DNA of 64,000 nt from Bryobacterales bacterium (GTDB taxonomy: Bacteria > Acidobacteriota > Terriglobia > Bryobacterales > Bryobacteraceae): positions 124,001 through 188,000 of the forward strand of contig JAEUQC010000172.1 in assembly GCA_016789905.1 (NCBI GenBank), read 5' to 3'. Under the pieces are notes generated by a model that saw nothing but the letters and a program-made list of their open reading frames with translations, made no database searches and was not told the origin of the DNA. Position 1 is the first letter of the stretch, and each line of letters opens with the position of its first letter. Position numbers and translations under genes: made by a program. This document shows, in pieces, positions 16,699-25,625 of this stretch.

Positions 16699-17131
16699 TG
16701 TGTGGTTTGTGGTGATGGCGGCGGAACAGCCGATTCCGTATAGCCACAAGAAGCATGTGGCGATGGGGCTGGAATGCAAGGGCTGCCATACGATGCCGGG
16801 CAAGGGGGAGGCGGCGACGTTCCCGGCTGAATCGACCTGTATGCAGTGCCATGAGGCGGTGAAGAAAGAGTCGGCGGCGATTCAGAAGCTGACTGCGTAC
16901 GCGAAGAAAAAAGAGCCGGTGCCGTGGGTGCGGGTTTACAAGCTACCGGAATACGTGTGGTTTTCGCACAAGGCGCATACGGCGAAGACGGAGTGCGCGC
17001 GGTGCCACGGGGATGTGGGTGCGCGCGAGGTGTTGGTGAAGGAGAAGCCGATTGATATGAACTCGTGCATGAACTGCCACGATGAACATAAGGCTTCCAA
17101 CGAATGCAATTTTTGCCATAACCCGGCGTAG
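16670..17131 (+). CDS. Five-haem c-type cytochrome (cytochrome c3/c7-like)
   Basis: 153-residue exported multihaem cytochrome. A hydrophobic leader (about residues 1-18) precedes five CxxCH sites: CKGCH (Cys36), CMQCH, CARCH, CMNCH and CNFCH. Distal His ligands such as YSHKKH and FSHKAH match the cytochrome c3/c7 arrangement, where a Phe/Tyr-Ser-His-Lys step precedes each haem pair. The ATG overlaps the PQQ dehydrogenase by 29 bases in another frame. Likely periplasmic electron acceptor for that enzyme, by inference from context. Confidence 0.92.
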   Translation: MPTLRLLFLSVWFVVMAAEQPIPYSHKKHVAMGLECKGCHTMPGKGEAATFPAESTCMQCHEAVKKESAAIQKLTAYAKKKEPVPWVRVYKLPEYVWFSHKAHTAKTECARCHGDVGAREVLVKEKPIDMNSCMNCHDEHKASNECNFCHNPA

Positions 17132-17142
17132 AAGGAGTTTTC

Positions 17143-18609
17143 ATGCGGTATCTGGTGGTGCTGGCGATAGCGGCGGGCGCGTTTGCGCAGACGTTCGATG
17201 GCAGCGGCGACATAGGCGAGACACCGCGGATGGGGCGGATTGAAATGGGTCCGCCGATGCGGGTGACCGGGGGCGGGGCGAACGTGTGGGGGAACGCGGA
17301 CGCGCTGTTTTTCGCGTGGAAACGGGTGACGGGCGATGTGACGATTTCGGCCGATGTCGAGTTTGAAGGCAAGGGCGTGAACGCGCACCGGAAGGCGATG
17401 CTGATGCTGCGGCAGGAGTTAATGCCAGGGTCGGTTTATGCGGATGTGGCGCTGCATGGGGACGGGCTGACAGCGTTGCAATACCGGGAGACGGCGGGGG
17501 GAACGACGAAGGAGATGCGGAGCGCGGTGACGGGGCCGGCGCGGATTCAGATTGAACGGAGAGGAAACCAGATCCGGATTGGAGCGGCCAAGCGAGGGGA
17601 ACCGATCGTTTGGACCGGGCCGGTGACGCTGGCTTTCAACGGGCCTGTTTATGCGGGGCTGGGCGTGTGTTCGCACGATGCGCAGGTTCTGGAGACGGCG
17701 GTGTTTTCCAACGTCCGGATGGAGCAGGCGCCGCAGTACCGCAGCAAGGTAACGATCTATGACTTTGCGACGAAGTCCACGCGGACGGTGCATGAAATGG
17801 ACGGGGTGATGGAGGCGCCGAACTGGTCGCGGGACGGGAAGCACCTGCTGGTGAATACCGGAGGCAATCTGTACCGGCTGCCGGTGGAAGGCGGAGACCT
17901 GGACAAGATTGACCTGGGGCCGGGCGGGTACCGATGCAACAACGATCATGACTACTCGCGGGACGGGAAGCGGCTGGGATTTTCGGCGTCGAGCGAAGGG
18001 TCGCGGCAGTCGCAAGTGTTTGTGGCCGATGCCGATGGGAAGAACGTGAAGCTGTTGACGCCTGCGGCGCCGAGCTATTTTCACGGCTGGGCGCCGGACG
18101 GGAAGTGGCTGGCGTTTGTGGGCCAGCGGAATGGGAAGTATGAACTGTTCCGTGTGGGCGTGGACGGCGGCGCGGAGGAGCGATTGACATCGAAGGGCGC
18201 CTACGACGATGGGCCGGAGTATTCGCCGGATGGGAGATGGATCTATTTCAACTCCAACCGGACCGGCGGGTGGGACCTGTGGCGCATACCGGCGAGCGGC
18301 GGCGGGCCGGGCGATTCGCTGGCCGAACGAATTACCTCCGATGAAGGCGAGGACTGGTTTCCGCATATATCTCCGAATGGGAAACGGATGGTGTTTTTGT
18401 CGTTCCCGAAGGGCACGGAGGGACACAACGGAAAGATGGCCGGGATGACGCTGCGCCTGTTGCCGGTGCCGGGGAAGAAGATCAAGGCGGCGAAGCCGGA
18501 AACGCTCTTGACGTTTTTCGGCGGGCAGGGGACGATCAATGTGAACTCGTGGTCGCCCGATTCGAGGCAGTTCGCGTTTGTGATTTATGAGCTGGTAGAG
18601 AGGCGGTAG
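17143..18609 (+). CDS. Exported TolB-like beta-propeller protein
   Basis: 488-residue secreted protein with signal peptide (MRYLVVLAIAAGAFAQ). Residues about 17-200 resemble a concanavalin-like sandwich (the DUF1349 type is a possibility). From about 205 on there are repeated PD40/WD40-like blades of TolB type: APNWSRDGKHLLVN, YSRDGKRLGFSAS, GWAPDGKWLAFVGQ, PEYSPDGRWIYFNSN, PHISPNGKRMVFLS, SWSPDSRQFAFV. A good Shine-Dalgarno AAGGAG sits 7 bases before ATG, unlike many genes here. It probably binds a ligand or partner in the periplasm; the specific role is unknown. Confidence 0.85.
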   Translation: MRYLVVLAIAAGAFAQTFDGSGDIGETPRMGRIEMGPPMRVTGGGANVWGNADALFFAWKRVTGDVTISADVEFEGKGVNAHRKAMLMLRQELMPGSVYADVALHGDGLTALQYRETAGGTTKEMRSAVTGPARIQIERRGNQIRIGAAKRGEPIVWTGPVTLAFNGPVYAGLGVCSHDAQVLETAVFSNVRMEQAPQYRSKVTIYDFATKSTRTVHEMDGVMEAPNWSRDGKHLLVNTGGNLYRLPVEGGDLDKIDLGPGGYRCNNDHDYSRDGKRLGFSASSEGSRQSQVFVADADGKNVKLLTPAAPSYFHGWAPDGKWLAFVGQRNGKYELFRVGVDGGAEERLTSKGAYDDGPEYSPDGRWIYFNSNRTGGWDLWRIPASGGGPGDSLAERITSDEGEDWFPHISPNGKRMVFLSFPKGTEGHNGKMAGMTLRLLPVPGKKIKAAKPETLLTFFGGQGTINVNSWSPDSRQFAFVIYELVERR

Positions 18610-18611
18610 GG

Positions 18612-20477
18612 ATGCGTTGGCTGACGATTCTGGCGATGAGCGTGGGCGTTTGGGGACAGACGTTTGAGGCGTCGCAGGGGTTTTTGCGGCAGTATTGCGA
18701 GAAGTGTCACCAGGACGCGGCGCCGGCGGGCGGGTTCCGTTTAAGCCGCATTGGGACGGAAGCGAGCCTGGGCACGGAGGCGGCCAAATGGATGTCGCTG
18801 ACCAACCGGGTGAAGAACGGGGAGATGCCGCCGAAGGGCGCGCCGGCGCCGCCGATTGAGGAGCGGGAGCGGTTTGAAGAGTGGGTACACGGCGCCGTGA
18901 AGGCGCAGGCGTGCGCGGGCGGGATTGTGCCGGGGCGGGCACTGATACGGCGTTTGAACCGGGACGAGTACGCGGCGACGGTTCGCGACCTGCTGGACAT
19001 GCACATGGACATTGCGCGGACGTTGCCGGCGGATGGCGCGGGCGGGGAGGGCTTTGACAACGCGGCGGAAACGCTGTTTCTTTCGCCGTTGCATTCAGAG
19101 AAGTATCTGGACACGGCGAAGTTCGCGATGGACTTCGCGGCGAAGGAGTACAAGAGCCGGGCGCGCATTTTTGTGGCGCGGCCGGGGCCGGGGGTGAGTG
19201 AAGAACAAGCGGCGCGGAAGATACTGGACACGTTCTTGCCGCGGGCGTTCCGGCGGCCGGTGACGGCGGCGGAGGTGACGCCGTACCTGGAGCTATACCG
19301 GGCGGCGAAGAGGCAAGGGGAGACGTTCGACGCGGCGGTGCTGTTCGCTTTGCGCGGGGCGCTGGTATCGCCGCTGTTTTTGTTCCGTGTGGAGCCGCAG
19401 GCCGAAGGGCCGCTGGAGGACTACGCACTGGCGAGCCGGCTGTCGTACTTTCTGTGGGGATCGATGCCGGACGAACTGCTGTTCGACCTGGCGGCACGGC
19501 GGAAGCTGCGGGATCCGGAAGTATTGAAACAGATGGTGCGGATTATGCTGCGCAACGACCGGTCCATGGGGTTCGCGCAAAGCTTCACCGAACAGTGGCT
19601 GCACACGCGCGAGTTGGGCGGGGACAAGGCGCCGGACGCGAAGCTGTTTCCGGATCTGGCAAAGGATGAGGATCTGCGAAGTGATATCCGGTACCAGCCG
19701 ATTATGTTTTTTCGCGAGGTGTTTTTGCAGAATCTGCCGCTGGACACGTTTCTGGATTCCACGCACACGATTGGGACACGAAAACTGGAGCGGCACTTTG
19801 GGCTAAAGATGGCGTTGAACGCGAACCAGACTTCGCAGCCGCACTGGGTGGCGTTGCCGGAGAAGAGCAATCGCGGGGGGCTGCTAGGGATGCCGGCGGT
19901 GTTGACGGTGTCGTCGTATCCGTACCGGACGAGCCCGGTGCTACGGGGGGCTTGGGTGATGGAGGCGCTGCTGGGAACGCCGCCGCCGCCGCCGCCGGCG
20001 AACGTGCCTCCGCTGGAAGAAGGGACGGGCGCCGCGGCGGCGAAGACGGTGCGGGAGCGGCTGGACATGCACCGGACGAACGCGGTTTGCGCGAGTTGCC
20101 ACACGCGGATTGACCCGTATGGATTTGCGCTGGAGAACTACGACGTGACGGGGCAGTGGCGCGACAAGGAGGCGGGGAAGGCGCTGGATGTTTCGGCGGA
20201 ACTGATCGATGGGACAAAGTTCGCCGGGCCGGTGGGGATACGGAATGTGCTGCTGGGGAAGAAGGACCTGTTTGTGCGGCACTTGACGAACAAGATGCTG
20301 GGGTATGCGTTGGGGCGGGGGCTGACGCTGCGGGATTCCTGCACGGTAGATGCAATCGTTGCGAAAGTGAAGCAGAATAACTACAGTGCGATGACTCTGC
20401 TCGAAGAGGTTGTGCTGAGCGTACCGTTTCGATACCAGGCCGGGGCGCCGGCGGCGAAGGAGCCAGTGAAGCGATGA
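18612..20477 (+). CDS. Exported DUF1592-family cytochrome-like protein
   Basis: 621-residue secreted protein with the domain order known from planctomycete and acidobacterial surface cytochromes: an N-terminal haem motif CEKCH (Cys29), a DUF1587 region (LIRRLNRDEYAATVRDLLDM), DUF1592 (YALASRLSYFLWGSMPDELL), DUF1588 with a second haem motif CASCH (near NAVCASCHTRIDPYGFALEN), and a C-terminal DUF1585 part. The start lies 2 bases after the TolB-like gene, and its end overlaps the DUF1552 gene by 4 bases, the usual pairing of these families. Biochemical function is not established; redox activity at the cell surface is inferred from the haems. Confidence 0.9.
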   Translation: MRWLTILAMSVGVWGQTFEASQGFLRQYCEKCHQDAAPAGGFRLSRIGTEASLGTEAAKWMSLTNRVKNGEMPPKGAPAPPIEERERFEEWVHGAVKAQACAGGIVPGRALIRRLNRDEYAATVRDLLDMHMDIARTLPADGAGGEGFDNAAETLFLSPLHSEKYLDTAKFAMDFAAKEYKSRARIFVARPGPGVSEEQAARKILDTFLPRAFRRPVTAAEVTPYLELYRAAKRQGETFDAAVLFALRGALVSPLFLFRVEPQAEGPLEDYALASRLSYFLWGSMPDELLFDLAARRKLRDPEVLKQMVRIMLRNDRSMGFAQSFTEQWLHTRELGGDKAPDAKLFPDLAKDEDLRSDIRYQPIMFFREVFLQNLPLDTFLDSTHTIGTRKLERHFGLKMALNANQTSQPHWVALPEKSNRGGLLGMPAVLTVSSYPYRTSPVLRGAWVMEALLGTPPPPPPANVPPLEEGTGAAAAKTVRERLDMHRTNAVCASCHTRIDPYGFALENYDVTGQWRDKEAGKALDVSAELIDGTKFAGPVGIRNVLLGKKDLFVRHLTNKMLGYALGRGLTLRDSCTVDAIVAKVKQNNYSAMTLLEEVVLSVPFRYQAGAPAAKEPVKR

Positions 20478-21784
20478 TTTCCAGACGAGCGATATTGCGG
20501 GGCGCGGGAGTTGGACTGGGCTTGCCGTGGCTGGAGGCCATGGCGGCGACGCCAGCGGGAAAGCCGCCGGTGCGGCTGGCGGCGTTATATGTACCCAATG
20601 GCGTGAACGTGGCCGAATGGGTGCCGAAGGGGCAGGGGCGGGAGTGGGAGTTGTCGCCGGCGCTGGAGCCGCTGCGGGCGCTGAAGAGCCGCGTGAATGT
20701 GCTGAGCAACTTATGGAACGCGAATTCCAAGGGCGGCGACGGGCACTATGTGAAGGAAGCGGCGATATTGACGTGCGCGACGATCAAAAAGACGCCGGGC
20801 GCTGATATTGGGAATGGCATATCGGTGGACCAGATGGCGGCGAAGAAAGTGGGCGGGGAAACGCCGCTGCCGTCGCTGGAACTGGGTGTGACGCCGGTGG
20901 CGATTGGGGTGGACGCGGTGGTGGGCTACACGCGCGTGTACGGGTCGCACATTGCATGGAGCGACGCGACGACGCCGCTGGCGCGGGAGATTAATCCACG
21001 GTCGGTGTATGAACGGCTGTTCCGCGCGGCGAGCGGCCAATCGAACAACGCGGCGAAGATGGACACGCTGCTGCTGGACCGAGTGCTGGGCGACGCCAAC
21101 CGGCTGCGGGGGCAGGTGGGCGCGGCGGATAAGATCCGGATTGACGAGTACATGTCGCTGATGCGGTCGTTGGAACAGCGGGTGCAGCGCGCTTCGGCCG
21201 GAACGCAGCGGACGTGGAAGGCGCGGGCGGCGATGGACGCCAAGGCGATGCCGCCGGAAAAGCCTGCCGACCATGCCGAGCACGTGAAATTGATGATGGA
21301 CATGATTGCGACGGCGTTTCAAACCGATACGACGCGGGTGGCGACGTTCATGTTCGGCAATGCGGTGAGCAACGTGAGCTTCCGGTTTTTGGAGGGCGTG
21401 AGCGCCGGGCACCACGACGTGTCGCACCACTCGAAAGAGGCCGATAAGCTGCGGCAGTATGGGATTATCACGCGCTGGCATGTGGCGCAGTACGCGTATT
21501 TATTGCAGCGTTTGAGTGAGATGAAAGAGGGCGAAGGGACAGTGCTGGACAACTCCATGGTGCTGTTTGCTTCGGCGCTGAGCGATGGCAATAGCCACAA
21601 TCCGCACAAGCTGCCGATCGTGCTGGGCGGATTGGGCGGCGGGCGGATTGCGGGCGGGCAGCATTTGGTTTATAGCGAAGACACGCCGCTGGCTAACCTG
21701 TACGTTTCCATGCTGGACGCCTTCGGCGCACCGGTGGAGCGGTTCGGCGATAGTACGGGGCCGCTGGCGGGAGTGCTGGCGTGA
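20474..21784 (+). CDS. DUF1552 exported protein
   Basis: 436-residue protein of the DUF1552 family, nearly always next to DUF1592 genes. The N-terminus carries a Tat-type signal (SRRAILRGAGVGLGLPWLEA). Conserved regions include RLAALYVPNGVN, ALKSRVNVLSNLWN, and a phosphatase/sulfatase-like C-terminal stretch with GHHDVSHH near residue 315. The fold recalls alkaline-phosphatase-like DUF1501 proteins, though this is by analogy. Overlaps on both sides (20474-20477 and GTGA at 21781) place it in the same operon. Confidence 0.88.
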   Translation: MISRRAILRGAGVGLGLPWLEAMAATPAGKPPVRLAALYVPNGVNVAEWVPKGQGREWELSPALEPLRALKSRVNVLSNLWNANSKGGDGHYVKEAAILTCATIKKTPGADIGNGISVDQMAAKKVGGETPLPSLELGVTPVAIGVDAVVGYTRVYGSHIAWSDATTPLAREINPRSVYERLFRAASGQSNNAAKMDTLLLDRVLGDANRLRGQVGAADKIRIDEYMSLMRSLEQRVQRASAGTQRTWKARAAMDAKAMPPEKPADHAEHVKLMMDMIATAFQTDTTRVATFMFGNAVSNVSFRFLEGVSAGHHDVSHHSKEADKLRQYGIITRWHVAQYAYLLQRLSEMKEGEGTVLDNSMVLFASALSDGNSHNPHKLPIVLGGLGGGRIAGGQHLVYSEDTPLANLYVSMLDAFGAPVERFGDSTGPLAGVLA

Positions 21785-22194
21785 AGGCGTTGCTGCTGGC
21801 GCTGGCGGCGTGCGCGGCGATGGCGGCGGCGGAGCTGTCGGGAATCTGGGTGGGCCAGATTCCGGGGCGCAATGGACAGTTCACCGACGTGGCGTTCGAA
21901 TTCACGCAGACGGGAACGAAGCTGAGCGGGAAGCTCTACGGCGATTACAAGAGCAGCCCGATTGTGGAAGGGATCGTTAGCGGGGAACTGGTGACGTTCG
22001 TGGTGCTGGCGAGCGAGCAGGCGGGAAACCAGATAAACGATTCGCGGCTGCGGTTTACGGGGCGGGTGCAGAGCGGGGAAGTGGAGTTGACACGGGAGCG
22101 AGAGAGCGTGACCAACGCCGGGAACAAGGGCGGGGCGCAGACGCGGAACGGGCTGGGGCAATCGGCGACATTTAGGCTGAAGCGTTTGGCGTAA
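21781..22194 (+). CDS. Small exported beta-rich protein of unknown function
   Basis: 137 residues with a signal peptide (MKALLLALAACAAMAAA), starting at GTG 21781, which overlaps the DUF1552 stop as GTGA. The mature part alternates short beta strands (LSGIWVGQIPG, VAFEFTQTGTKLSGKLYGD, LRFTGRVQSGEVELTRE), resembling small secreted domains that often follow acidobacterial oxidoreductase genes. No catalytic motif is apparent. Last member of the overlapping run; the Gfo/Idh gene follows at a short gap with its own -10-like element. Confidence 0.7.
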   Translation: MKALLLALAACAAMAAAELSGIWVGQIPGRNGQFTDVAFEFTQTGTKLSGKLYGDYKSSPIVEGIVSGELVTFVVLASEQAGNQINDSRLRFTGRVQSGEVELTRERESVTNAGNKGGAQTRNGLGQSATFRLKRLA

Positions 22195-22208
22195 CCGGCG
22201 CGCCGTTC

Positions 22209-22214
22209 GATAAT
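22209..22214 (+). promoter_or_regulatory. -10-like GATAAT upstream of the Gfo/Idh gene
   Basis: GATAAT ends 7 bases before ATG 22222, with a TTGGCG 17 bases upstream (22186-22191). It supports 22222 rather than 22213 as the start. Confidence 0.45.
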
Positions 22215-22221
22215 GGCTGAT

Positions 22222-23232
22222 ATGCGCATAGCGATAATCGGCTTGGGATTCATGGGCAGCACGCACCTGAAGGGGCTGCAGACGGTGAAGGGGGCGACGC
22301 TGACGGCAGTGGCTGAAAGCGACCCGGTGAAGCGCTCCGGGGACATGAGCAGCATACAAGGCAACCTGGGCGGCCCTGGGGAGAAGTTCGATTTTTCAAA
22401 TGTGGCGCAATATGCCGATGCCGAAGGCGCATTCGCGGACGCGAATGTGGACGCGGTGGATATTTGCCTGCCGACGAATCTGCACAAGCCGCTGGCGCTG
22501 GCGGCGCTGGCCGCGGGCAAGCACGTGCTGGTGGAAAAGCCGATGGGGCTGAACCGCGATGAGTGCGAGGAGATGATAGCGGCGGCGGAAAAGGCGGGCA
22601 AGATTTTGATGTCGGCGCAGGTGCTGCGGTTTTTCCCGGCGTACACCGCGCTGAAGCGGACGCTGGATTCCGGGACACTGGGGCCGGTGCGCGCGGCGCT
22701 GTTCCGGCGGAGGTGCGCGGCGCCGGCGTGGAGCCAGTGGCTGAAGCAATCGGACAAGAGCGGCGGCGGGGTGTTCGACCTTTTAATTCACGACGTGGAT
22801 ATCGCCAACTACCTGTTCGGCATGCCGCGCGCGGTGTCTGCGACGGGGTACGAGGATTTGGGCGCGGGGATCGACATGCTGACGGCGCAACTGCACTACG
22901 ACCACATTCCGTCCGTGACGATTAGCGGCGGCTGGCATCATCCGAAGGCGTATCCGTTTTCGATGGAGTACACGGTATCGGCCGACGGCGGGACGGTTGA
23001 TTTTTCGACCGACAACCGGCCGCCGACGCTTTACAACGGGGCGGGCGAGGCGCAGGCGCTGGCGCTGGACGAGGCCGACGGTTACGCGGCGGAGATTCAG
23101 TATTTCACCGATTGCGTGAACGCGGGCAAGCAGCCGGAAATGTGCATGCCGCGGGACTCGGCGCGAAGCGTGCATATTGCGCTGTGCATGAACGAATCCC
23201 GGGCAAAGGGCGGGGCGTTGGTGAACTGTTAG
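22222..23232 (+). CDS. Gfo/Idh/MocA-family NAD(P)-dependent oxidoreductase
   Basis: About 336-residue sugar- or inositol-type dehydrogenase. It begins with a Rossmann dinucleotide fold (MRIAIIGLGFMGSTHLKGL), continues with the family motif EKPMGLN (catalytic Lys), and a C-terminal alpha/beta domain with GGGVFDLLIHDVDIANYLFG. ATG 22213 would add three residues; I prefer 22222 because GATAAT would otherwise overlap the start. No export signal, so it acts in the cytoplasm. The substrate is unknown. Its stop overlaps the stop of the convergent rsgA. Confidence 0.9.
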   Translation: MRIAIIGLGFMGSTHLKGLQTVKGATLTAVAESDPVKRSGDMSSIQGNLGGPGEKFDFSNVAQYADAEGAFADANVDAVDICLPTNLHKPLALAALAAGKHVLVEKPMGLNRDECEEMIAAAEKAGKILMSAQVLRFFPAYTALKRTLDSGTLGPVRAALFRRRCAAPAWSQWLKQSDKSGGGVFDLLIHDVDIANYLFGMPRAVSATGYEDLGAGIDMLTAQLHYDHIPSVTISGGWHHPKAYPFSMEYTVSADGGTVDFSTDNRPPTLYNGAGEAQALALDEADGYAAEIQYFTDCVNAGKQPEMCMPRDSARSVHIALCMNESRAKGGALVNC

Positions 23233-24254
23233 TCGCGCTTGTTGGGGCGGCTTTTCATTTGTTTGTGGATCTTCTTCCACTTTTCTTTTTCGGCGCGAGT
23301 GGCGGTGGCGTCCTCGCGCCGGTGCTGATAGGCGGCTTCGCGAAGCAACTGGCGGTAGTGGGCGAGTTGCTGGGTGTTGATGTTGGGCAGGACGGCGCAG
23401 CCGGGTTCGTTCGAGTGGGAGCAATCGGCAAAGCGGCAATGGGCGGCGAGGGCGGCGATTTGGGCGAACGCATGGTTCACCGCTGCTTCATCGGCGGAGA
23501 TGCCGACGGAACGGATGCCAGGCATATCGAGAAGCAGCCAGCCGGCGGGGAGCCGGTGGAGTGTGCGTGCGGTGGTGGTGTGGCGGCCCTTGGAGTCCGA
23601 TTCGCGGACGGTGCTTGTGGCCTGGATTTCGGCACCGAGCAGGCTGTTGACGATGGTGGATTTGCCGACGCCGCTTGAGCCGAGCAGGGCGGCGGTTTCC
23701 AACGGGGCGACGAAGGGAGCCAGCGCCTGGGCGACGTCATCGGAATGGGCGCTGAGGAGGACGGACGGGGCGAGCCGCCGCGCGTGGGCGAGCGCGGCGT
23801 GCGGGTCCGGCGAGAGGTCGCGTTTGTTGAGGATGATGACGGGGCGCGCGCCGGCGTCGCGGGAGAGAACGATATAGCGCTCCAGGCGGCGGGGACTCCA
23901 ATCGTGATCGAGGCTGGTGACCAGGAAGGCCACGTCGATATTGGCGGCCAGGGGCTGGGCGGCGCCATCGACGGCGCGCGTGAATAGGGACCGGCGATTT
24001 AGGACAGCGAAAATGAGGGCGGGATCGGTTGGGGTGACGGCCACGAAATCGCCGGTGACGGGAAGGTCAATGGCGGAGGAGGAGGCGAACTCCAGGCGGC
24101 CGGAGAGTTCGCCATTGACAGGGCCGATTTCGGTTTCGAGTTCGAAACCGCCGCGATGCATTTGGGTGACGCGCGCGGGCGCGAGGCCGGCGCGAAGATG
24201 CGATTCGAATTGCTCTGCCCACGCAGAGTTCCATCCCCAGGAGAGGAGCGACAT
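23229..24254 (-). CDS. rsgA: Ribosome small-subunit-dependent GTPase A
   Basis: Circularly permuted GTPase that assists late 30S subunit maturation. The 341-residue protein has an N-terminal OB-fold, then the permuted G motifs in order NKRDL (G4), GSSGVGKST (G1) and DMPGIR (G3), and a C-terminal zinc knuckle CRFADCSHSNEPGC. The longest frame runs to 24347, but ATG 24254 matches the usual N-terminus better and drops a Pro/Arg-rich leader. It converges on the Gfo/Idh gene with 4 overlapping bases. Confidence 0.92.
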   Translation of the reverse strand: MSLLSWGWNSAWAEQFESHLRAGLAPARVTQMHRGGFELETEIGPVNGELSGRLEFASSSAIDLPVTGDFVAVTPTDPALIFAVLNRRSLFTRAVDGAAQPLAANIDVAFLVTSLDHDWSPRRLERYIVLSRDAGARPVIILNKRDLSPDPHAALAHARRLAPSVLLSAHSDDVAQALAPFVAPLETAALLGSSGVGKSTIVNSLLGAEIQATSTVRESDSKGRHTTTARTLHRLPAGWLLLDMPGIRSVGISADEAAVNHAFAQIAALAAHCRFADCSHSNEPGCAVLPNINTQQLAHYRQLLREAAYQHRREDATATRAEKEKWKKIHKQMKSRPNKRD

Positions 24255-24347
24255 GCAGTGCCTAAACTTTCCTTCCGCGAACACACTCCAAGGCCGGCAT
24301 GCCCGTGGCGGAAACCCAGGGCGCGGCCCGTTGGCAATGGCCGTCAA

Positions 24348-24382
24348 CTAGCGGATGGAAACAATTTGCTGCAAACCGCTAG
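24348..24382. promoter_or_regulatory. Inverted repeat CTAGCGG/CCGCTAG between rsgA and the DUF2911 gene
   Basis: Perfect 7-base arms (24348-24354 and 24376-24382) separated by 21 bases, in a 208-bp divergent intergenic region. It may be an operator; spacing of about three helical turns between centres would suit a dimeric regulator. Confidence 0.35.
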
Positions 24383-24462
24383 GATACCATTTCGCCCCGG
24401 CGGGCGCCGGTTTCACCACAAAAGCGAGCGAGGCGCGCGGGGGCCGGTGGTTTGATGAGGGC

Positions 24463-25590
24463 ATGAAGCGCGTATTGATCGTGTCGATATTCACCGTGGC
24501 GGCGCTGGGGCAGCAGCCTGGGCTGGGGCTGCCGCCGAGCGGCAACAATCAACGAAGCACGGTGACGCAGCAGATTGGGCCGGTGCAGGTTTCGATTGAG
24601 TATTCGAGCCCGGCGGTTCACGGGCCGGCCGGGCCGGGTAATCCGGCGATCGTGGACCGGCGCGGAAAGATATGGGGCGGGCTGGTGCCGTATGGGCTCA
24701 GCAACCAGGGATTCGGCAACGGGAAGCTGACGCCATGGCGGGCCGGGGCGAACGAGAACACCGTTTTCGCGGTAGACCACGATGTGTTGATCAATGGCCA
24801 GCCATTGGCCGCGGGACGGTACGGGCTGTTCATGATTCCGGGGAAGACGGAGTTCACGGTGATATTTTCGAAGAAGTCCGGCGAGTGGGGCAGCTTTTTT
24901 TATGAAGAGACGGCGGACGCGCTGCGGGTGACGGCGAAGCCACGGAAGAACGAATACCGCGAGTGGCTAACGTATGAATTTGTTTCGCGGAAGCCGACGG
25001 AGGCGACGGTGGAGTTGCAATGGGAGGAGTTGGCGGTGGGCTGGACGATAGCGCCGGTGAAGATCCATGAGGTGTATGTGTCCCAGATCCGGGAGAAGCT
25101 GCATAACTATCCGGGTTTCGGCTGGCAGGCGTGGGTGTCGGCGTCGCAGTGGTGTGTGCAGGAGAATGTGAACCTGGAGGAAGCGCTGGTGTGGGCCGAT
25201 TACGCGGTTCGGGGGGCGTTTATCGGGCAGGAGAACTTTCAGACGTTGAGCAACAAGGCGATGGTGCTGGCGAGCCTGGGGCGGCACGGCGAAGCGGGCG
25301 AGGTGTTGCGGGCGGCGATCGCGCATGGGACGGCAACGCCGGTGGGGGTGCATCAATTTGGCCGGCAACTGTTGAGCGCGAAGAAGACGAAAGAGGCAAT
25401 GGCGGTGTTTGAAGCCAACGCCCAGCGGTTCGGAGAACAGTGGCCAACGCACGTTGGGCTGGCGCGCGGCTATGCGGCGCTGGGAGAGAAGGCGAAGGCG
25501 CTGGAACACGCGAAGAAGGCGCGGGCGCAGGCGCCGGATGAGGTGAACCGGGCGGGGATGGATGCGCTGATGCAGAGCCTTGGCCAATAG
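24463..25590 (+). CDS. Exported DUF2911 protein with TPR tail
   Basis: 375-residue secreted protein starting at ATG 24463 (MKRVLIVSIFTVAALGQQ signal peptide). Residues about 30-190 are DUF2911: VQVSIEYSSPAVHGP, WRAGANENTVFAVDHDV, AGRYGLFMIPG and FSKKSGEWGSFFY are characteristic. The C-terminal half has TPR-like helices (NLEEALVWADYAV, NKAMVLASLGRHGEA, AEKAKALEHAKKA-type spacing). The family is common in Bacteroidetes and Acidobacteria; its function is undefined. Confidence 0.88.
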   Translation: MKRVLIVSIFTVAALGQQPGLGLPPSGNNQRSTVTQQIGPVQVSIEYSSPAVHGPAGPGNPAIVDRRGKIWGGLVPYGLSNQGFGNGKLTPWRAGANENTVFAVDHDVLINGQPLAAGRYGLFMIPGKTEFTVIFSKKSGEWGSFFYEETADALRVTAKPRKNEYREWLTYEFVSRKPTEATVELQWEELAVGWTIAPVKIHEVYVSQIREKLHNYPGFGWQAWVSASQWCVQENVNLEEALVWADYAVRGAFIGQENFQTLSNKAMVLASLGRHGEAGEVLRAAIAHGTATPVGVHQFGRQLLSAKKTKEAMAVFEANAQRFGEQWPTHVGLARGYAALGEKAKALEHAKKARAQAPDEVNRAGMDALMQSLGQ

Positions 25591-25613
25591 CTCCGCTGGC
25601 GGTGCGTGTTTGC

Positions 25614-25619
25614 GATAAT
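25614..25619 (+). promoter_or_regulatory. -10-like GATAAT upstream of the E1 gene
   Basis: GATAAT ends 6 bases before ATG 25626. Sits in the short gap after the DUF2911 gene. Confidence 0.4.
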
Positions 25620-25625
25620 CTCATT

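Noticed and set aside
17419..19497. Long minus-strand frame of 692 codons
   Set aside because: Pro/Arg/Ser-rich antisense shadow of the TolB-like and DUF1592 genes, as expected at high GC. The same holds for 14374-15573, 26034-27689 and 20711-21481.
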